Shown piece by piece: positions 59,316-64,000 of a stretch of 64,000 nt of DNA (position 1 is the stretch's first letter; each line of letters opens with the position of its first letter). The stretch comes from JAADJA01 sp963840975 (GTDB lineage: Bacteria > Bacteroidota > Bacteroidia > Bacteroidales > JAADJA01): the NCBI GenBank assembly GCA_963840975.1, contig CAWJBC010000002.1:186001-250000 (forward strand). The letters run 5' to 3'. The notes below the pieces were generated by a model. That model was not told the DNA's origin, searched no databases, and worked only from the letters and a program-made list of their open reading frames with translations. Both the position numbers and the translations under genes were made by a program.

Positions 59316-62171
59316 ATGAGAAAATTTCTACTTATTATTATCGGTTTAATGGTCTATGGTACCATTGTTTTTGGGCAGGCAACTGCTACCCTGCGTGCCG
59401 GAAGTACTGACTTGACAGGCATCACTCCGGGTACCAAGATTTATCTGCCTATTGTGGTAGATGCTATCTCGGCTAACCTGGTTACCGGTTACCAGTTTTT
59501 TATTGATTACGATCATTCCGTTATGAGCTGGGATGGTACAATCACTAATCCCACACCTGGTGTTTCCTACTGGAATCCAAACTTCACCAACTTTCCGGGT
59601 GACTATTTATTCAATGATAACGGAACAGCTATTATTGTATCTTATGTTGACGGAACTTACAATGGTAAGGTGATCAATCCGGGTGAAATTTTTATTACAT
59701 TTAAGTTTACTTACCTGGGTGGTCAAACGGATTTGATTTGGGAGACGATAGAAGATGGCATCAATGGCAAATCAGGGAAGTACATTACTGAAATGTATGA
59801 TGAGAATTTTGACTTTTACACCTTAACACTTATAAATGGTTGTGTGTGTTTGCCAAATTTTGATGTCACCTTCCACGCAACGGAAGGAGGAATTGATTTA
59901 CCCGGAGCAGATGTAACTATTGATGCACAAACCATAACTACTGATGCAAATGGAAATGCAGTTTTTAACCTTGCAGACGGTGATTACTCTTATTCTGTTA
60001 CCAAAACCGGATATTATGATGTAACCGGTGATATCACTGTTGCAGGCGCCAATCAAACAGTTGAGGTTCCAATGAGTTTATTCGGTACTGAGTTCGCCGT
60101 GACCTTCCAGGTAACTTCCGGTGGAAACCCATTGCAAAATGCTAAGGTAATGGCTGGTGGAAAAACCGCCTTTACCAATGCAGCGGGAGAAGCAATATTG
60201 TCTCTTGCCAACGGTGATTTTAACTATAATATAAGTAAATACGGCTTTACAACAGAAACCGGCCCTTTCACCGTTGCAGGTGAACCCCTTACGATCCCGG
60301 TTTCTTTGACCATGCTTCCGCATTATGACATAGTTTTCCACATTACCAGCGGCGGTATTGATCTGGGTGGAGCACTGGTAAATATTCCGGACGTTGGATC
60401 CAATCTGACTGGCGCCAATGGAGAAGCAATGTTCAGCATGGTTGATGGAAACTATTCCTATACTGTAAGCAAAGCCGGATATGCCAACTCAACTGGTACA
60501 TTTGTAGTCGCTGGATCATCAATGGTTATGGAAGTTTCTCTTTTACAGTTATTTAACACAACATTCCATGTTACAAACGGAACTGCAAATATTGCAGGAG
60601 CTTCAGTAACTGTAGGCACTGAAACCAAAACTACCAATGCGTCTGGTATTGCAGTATTTTCATTGCCTGATGGAGACTACACTTATTTGGTTACCAAACT
60701 CGACTATAATGATGAAACAGGGCCGTTTACCGTCGCTGGAGCAATTCAGACCATTGAGGTTACAATGACCTTGGTTACCTACCCTGTAACATTCCATGTC
60801 ACATCAGGCGGAATTGACATTGAAGGAGCATTAATTACGGTAGATACCTATACTGGACTTACCAATACAAGTGGTATTGCAATATTGGATCTTCCCAACG
60901 GAAGTTATTTCTATGAAATTAGTAAATTAGGGTTTTACAATGAAGTAGGGAATTTTGATGTTTCAGGAGGACCTGTGAATGTAAATGTTACACTTAATCC
61001 ATTCTTTTTTGAGGTAATATTCCATGTAACTTCAAATGGGAACAACCTTTCCGGGGCGGAGGTTACTATCGGAAGTCTATCAATAACCACAAATTCAGTT
61101 GGTAATGCCGAATTCAGTTTAATCAATGGCACTTATGACTATACTGTGACCAAACCAGGTTACGACACAGAGTCAGGCACGTTTACCGTTGACAATGCCG
61201 GATTAACAATTCAGGTTCCAATGAATATAACAGTTTGGGCAACCACTTTCCATGTGACATCTGATGGGGCTGATTTGGAGGGAGCCCTGGTGGCTGTGGG
61301 ATCTTTAACAGCAACTACCAATGCAAGTGGTATCGCCGTTTTCGATTTACCCGATGGACCCTATACCTACACGATAACAAAAACGAACTATGAGACTCAA
61401 ACAGGTTCTTTTACTGTGGCCGGAGCAACACAAACAATAGCAGTGGATATGCCTTTTATTACCTGGGTAGTTACTTTCCACATCGTCTCAACAAACGGAG
61501 CATTAGAGGGAGTTGCAGTTACCTGTAACGGGGAAACAGTAATAACGAATGCAAGCGGAAACGCAGTTTTCAATCTTCCAAATGGCATCTATCCCTACAC
61601 TGCTGTGAAGGCTGGTTATATTACACTTACAGGCAGCATTACCGTCAATAATGCGAATCAGACTAAAAATCTTATTATGTTCCCGGCTTTCTGGCCTGTT
61701 ACTTTTACTGTAACAGCCGGCGGTTCACCTGTTGAGGGAGCAGAGGTTATCCTTGACGACACAACTCAAATAACACCTGAGAACGGGATTGTTGTATTTC
61801 AAAAGATCAACGGATCTTATACCTGGACTGTAAGCCACCCTGATTATGTTACTCAAACGGGTACAATTATTGTTAACAATGCTGTGGTTAATAAACCGGT
61901 TGTGTTAACAGTTGGGGTAGAAGAGATTTCATCAGCCAGTTTTAATATTTATCCCAACCCATCAACCGGCACTTTTAACCTTTCGACTTCTGTAATGGGT
62001 TATGAGTCGGATGTTACGGTTTATGATCTGGCTGGAAAACTTGTTTATTCAGGCAAGATGGAAGGAAATGATGTAAATGTTATTGATTTGACTGATCAGC
62101 AAAAGGGCATGTATTTCCTTCAGATAATTGTTGACAATAAAGTTTTTAATAAAACATTGGTTATTCAATAA
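59316..62171 (+). CDS. Cohesin-like surface protein with nine PEGA/carboxypeptidase-regulatory-like repeats and T9SS domain
   Basis: 951 residues. Signal peptide (FLLIIIGLMVYGTIVFGQ), a cohesin-like domain (about 20-185; YQFFIDYDHSVMSWDGTI, FITFKFTYLGG), then nine tandem domains of about 76 residues (about 186-870). Repeat consensus: VTFHVTSGG, (L)EGAxVTV, TTNASGxAVFxLPDGxY, YTVTKxGY, TGxFTVAGAxQTI. This is the carboxypeptidase-regulatory/PEGA type of small beta sandwich, likely a stalk. The last 75 residues are a T9SS type-A domain (SFNIYPNPSTGTFNLS...NKTLVIQ), so the protein goes to the cell surface. It could present the cohesin-like head away from the surface. Monocistronic, ending in the hairpin at 62236. 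Confidence 0.87.
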   Translation: MRKFLLIIIGLMVYGTIVFGQATATLRAGSTDLTGITPGTKIYLPIVVDAISANLVTGYQFFIDYDHSVMSWDGTITNPTPGVSYWNPNFTNFPGDYLFNDNGTAIIVSYVDGTYNGKVINPGEIFITFKFTYLGGQTDLIWETIEDGINGKSGKYITEMYDENFDFYTLTLINGCVCLPNFDVTFHATEGGIDLPGADVTIDAQTITTDANGNAVFNLADGDYSYSVTKTGYYDVTGDITVAGANQTVEVPMSLFGTEFAVTFQVTSGGNPLQNAKVMAGGKTAFTNAAGEAILSLANGDFNYNISKYGFTTETGPFTVAGEPLTIPVSLTMLPHYDIVFHITSGGIDLGGALVNIPDVGSNLTGANGEAMFSMVDGNYSYTVSKAGYANSTGTFVVAGSSMVMEVSLLQLFNTTFHVTNGTANIAGASVTVGTETKTTNASGIAVFSLPDGDYTYLVTKLDYNDETGPFTVAGAIQTIEVTMTLVTYPVTFHVTSGGIDIEGALITVDTYTGLTNTSGIAILDLPNGSYFYEISKLGFYNEVGNFDVSGGPVNVNVTLNPFFFEVIFHVTSNGNNLSGAEVTIGSLSITTNSVGNAEFSLINGTYDYTVTKPGYDTESGTFTVDNAGLTIQVPMNITVWATTFHVTSDGADLEGALVAVGSLTATTNASGIAVFDLPDGPYTYTITKTNYETQTGSFTVAGATQTIAVDMPFITWVVTFHIVSTNGALEGVAVTCNGETVITNASGNAVFNLPNGIYPYTAVKAGYITLTGSITVNNANQTKNLIMFPAFWPVTFTVTAGGSPVEGAEVILDDTTQITPENGIVVFQKINGSYTWTVSHPDYVTQTGTIIVNNAVVNKPVVLTVGVEEISSASFNIYPNPSTGTFNLSTSVMGYESDVTVYDLAGKLVYSGKMEGNDVNVIDLTDQQKGMYFLQIIVDNKVFNKTLVIQ

Positions 62172-62235
62172 TTGATTTGAATCTGTTCACCGGTTTTTCA
62201 GCGGTTTTTCTGAAAAATTTAAATTGAAATTATTG

Positions 62236-62269
62236 AAACCCTCTTATGGCAACATGGGAGGGTTTTTTT
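62236..62269 (+). terminator. Terminator of the 951-residue T9SS gene
   Basis: Perfect 8-bp stem aaaccctc (62236-62243) / gagggttt (62258-62265) followed by T's to 62269, about 65 bp after the stop. Confidence 0.8.
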
Positions 62270-62283
62270 ATTTAACGGTAAGG

Positions 62284-62413
62284 CTCGTCCGGATTTGTAA
62301 ACTGGCTTTAGGGTAGGGTAATCCAGACGATAATACTACAGGATTTCAAATCCTTTTTATATATGCTTTCGGATGTGCCTTCGAATTATGTATCCATAAA
62401 ATCCGAAAGAGCG
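62284..62413. repeat. Paired REP element (BIME-like)
   Basis: First hairpin cgtccggatt ... aatccagacg (62286-62295 / about 62320-62329), a small aggattt/aaatcct hairpin, then the opposite REP ctttcggat ... aaatccgaaag (62366 to 62409). The two large hairpins face each other, as around the RAYT gene at 37597. The sequence is more diverged than the copies next to that gene. Confidence 0.65.
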
Positions 62414-62416
62414 ATG

Positions 62417-63154
62417 TTATTGTGTTGAGCAGAAATAATCCCACAAGGAATCTTTTGGTGGGTCAGCTTCAATTACAACCTGTTCCTTTTTCACAGGATG
62501 AATAAACTCAACCCTGCGAGAATGAAGGTGAATTGAAGCATCCGGATTGGTACGGGGAAAACCATATTTAAGGTCGCCTTTGATGGGGCATCCGATATGA
62601 GCCAATTGCGCCCTGATCTGATGATGACGGCCGGTAAGTAATTCGATTTCAAGAAGGTGATAATTGTCACTGCTTTTCAAAATAACATATTTCAGTTCTG
62701 CTTTTTTTGCATCTTTTCTGTTTTCAGATACAATGAAAGATTTATTCTTTTTTTCGTCCCTGTGTAAATAATGGATGAGATGACCCGATTTTTCTGGTGG
62801 CATCTTTTTTACAATCGCCCAATATACTTTTTTAATCTCACGATTCTTTATCATTTCATTTAACCGCGACAATGCTTTGGACGTGCGTGCAAACAGAATT
62901 ACACCACTAACCGGCCTGTCGAGACGATGAACTACGCCCAAAAACACATCTCCGGGCTTATTGAATTTTTCTTTGATATGCTTTTTCAGGATTTCGCTTA
63001 GCGGTTCATCTCCAGTTTTATCTCCCTGAACGATTTGGGATGGAAGTTTGTTGACTATAATGACATGGTTGTCTTCGAGCAATATTTGGTTTTCAAATGG
63101 ATAGGGAGGATTTGTTTCAGGTTTCAGGTTGTCGGAGACAGGTTTCACTCTCAT
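62417..63154 (-). CDS. RluA-family pseudouridine synthase
   Basis: 245 residues. Catalytic motif GVVHRLDRPVSGVILFART holds the essential Asp; flanking IVNKLPSQIVQGDKTGD, KVYWAIV, ELLTGRHHQIRAQLAHIGCP and GDLKYG are family hallmarks. It isomerises uridine to pseudouridine in rRNA or tRNA. There is no N-terminal S4 domain, so it resembles the RluC/RluD-related single-domain class of Bacteroidetes. ATG 63154. Target site cannot be assigned from sequence alone. Confidence 0.9.
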   Translation of the reverse strand: MRVKPVSDNLKPETNPPYPFENQILLEDNHVIIVNKLPSQIVQGDKTGDEPLSEILKKHIKEKFNKPGDVFLGVVHRLDRPVSGVILFARTSKALSRLNEMIKNREIKKVYWAIVKKMPPEKSGHLIHYLHRDEKKNKSFIVSENRKDAKKAELKYVILKSSDNYHLLEIELLTGRHHQIRAQLAHIGCPIKGDLKYGFPRTNPDASIHLHSRRVEFIHPVKKEQVVIEADPPKDSLWDYFCSTQ

Positions 63155-63294
63155 TGGTTATTGAAATAGATAGGATTGAAGGTTCTGTTTTATAATGATG
63201 GTTCTGAAACCACATAAGTTAGTGCAAAAATATCTGTTTTGTTAACTTGTTCCAATATCAAATCTCTAATATCTAACGTCTAAAATCTAATCTG

Positions 63295-64000
63295 TCAATA
63301 TTGTTCTCTTTCGCTTGGAAAGTCACAGGATTTAACATCGTCAATATAAGTGGTAACTGAGCCTTTGATCTCCTCGCTTAAATTATGGTATCGCCTTAAA
63401 AACCGTGGGGAAAATTTAGTGGTAATTCCGAGCATATCATGAAGAACCAGCACCTGTCCATCAACCCCGCTTCCGGCACCAATACCAATGGTTGGTATGC
63501 GAATTTCCTTTGTCACTTTTTCCGCAAGGCTTGCAGGTATCTTCTCAAGGACAATACCAAAGCAACCCGCATCTTCAAGACAATGCGCATCTTTGATCAG
63601 TTTTTGAGCCTCATCCTCTTCGGTTGCTCTAACGACATAAGTTCCAAACTTATGGATTGATTGGGGTGTGAGTCCCAAATGTCCCATCACCGGAATTCCG
63701 GCAGAAAGTATCCTTTTCACCGACTCAATTACCTCTTCACCTCCTTCGATTTTGATGGCATTGGCTCCGGCTTCTTTCATGATCCGAATAGCTGAGTGAA
63801 GTGCTTCGATCGAATTTCCCTGGTAGGTTCCAAAGGGAAGATCAACCACAACCAGCGCTCTTGTGACCGCCCGCATCACAGAAGAAGCATGGTAAATCAT
63901 TTCATTCAAAGTGATGGGCAATGTAGTTTTATGGCCTGCCATAACATTGGATGCCGAATCACCCACCAAAATAACATCAATACCTGCTTCGTCAAGGATC
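63295..64000 (-). CDS. panB: 3-methyl-2-oxobutanoate hydroxymethyltransferase (5' partial)
   Basis: PanB makes ketopantoate in pantothenate/CoA synthesis. The frame runs to the window edge (ILDEAGIDVILVGDSASNVM before the first internal GTG), so the N-terminus lies outside. Motifs: GDSASNVMAGHKTTLPITL (metal-binding Asp), PFGTYQ, INAIKIEGG-like ANAIKIEGGEE, PVMGHLGLTPQS, GCFGIVLEKIP, PTIGIGAGSGVDGQVLVLHD and GITTKFSPRFLRRY. The C-terminus is complete. The start reported at 63969 in a simple ORF search is not genuine. Confidence 0.93.
   Translation of the reverse strand, partial: ILDEAGIDVILVGDSASNVMAGHKTTLPITLNEMIYHASSVMRAVTRALVVVDLPFGTYQGNSIEALHSAIRIMKEAGANAIKIEGGEEVIESVKRILSAGIPVMGHLGLTPQSIHKFGTYVVRATEEDEAQKLIKDAHCLEDAGCFGIVLEKIPASLAEKVTKEIRIPTIGIGAGSGVDGQVLVLHDMLGITTKFSPRFLRRYHNLSEEIKGSVTTYIDDVKSCDFPSEREQY

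Noticed and set aside
1..64000. tRNA or rRNA genes
   Set aside because: No cloverleaf with conserved TTCGA loop and no rRNA-like stretch was recognised by eye; a covariance-model scan would be decisive.

Overview
The window looks like chromosomal DNA of a Bacteroidota (Bacteroidales-like) bacterium, possibly a metagenome-assembled genome. Three things point there. Many large secreted proteins carry type IX secretion (T9SS) type-A C-terminal domains. Several genes have Bacteroidetes-type -7 boxes (TAnnTTTG) just upstream and almost no Shine-Dalgarno sequences. The housekeeping set (hpt, obgE, purE, panB, an RluA-type pseudouridine synthase) fits the phylum. I found no rRNA, tRNA, CRISPR array or prophage.

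Layout. 1-4.7 kb: the 3' part of a giant DUF4082/repeat surface protein. 4.8-8.5 kb: a D-threonine-aldolase-like PLP enzyme, a TPR lipoprotein and a frameshifted ABC exporter. 8.5-11.7 kb: a secreted endonuclease/exonuclease/phosphatase-type protein with lamin-tail and PKD domains, broken by clustered frameshifts. 11.9-14.2 kb: small metabolic and hypothetical genes and a MITE-like element. 14.3-31.2 kb: two copies of a cassette made of a TPR/transmembrane/LuxR-HTH regulator, a small charged helical ORF and a large T9SS cargo gene, with a further beta-helix gene between them. 31.3-39.9 kb: housekeeping genes, an unusual receiver-like/PEP-synthase-type protein, and a REP-associated tyrosine transposase (RAYT) with its REP palindromes. 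40-62.2 kb: a block of cohesin-like and dockerin-like secreted proteins. 62.4-64 kb: an RluA-type synthase and partial panB.

How the genes may work together. Three surface-protein transcription units (starts near 16055, 23308 and 29239) share an upstream element of four TACA half-sites spaced 11-22-11 bp (11-20-11 in one copy), about 90-120 bp before the first start codon. Two of the three lie directly between a TPR-LuxR regulator gene and its small-ORF/cargo pair. I infer a locally encoded regulatory circuit for surface proteins, and I consider this the most novel signal here. In the second half, four proteins have cohesin-like N-terminal domains and four end in a nearly identical CNA-B/dockerin-like module; one protein has both. 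This suggests a non-covalent surface assembly. Two short secreted proteins with a GG-PIxGG-helix-RK tail follow directly after two T9SS cargo genes that share their C-terminal halves.

Quality caveat. All clear frameshifts lie in the first 22.4 kb (near 4640, 7245, 7750, 9430-9670 and 21800-22360). They cluster, and the reading continues in another frame with intact family motifs, so many may be consensus errors rather than true pseudogenes.
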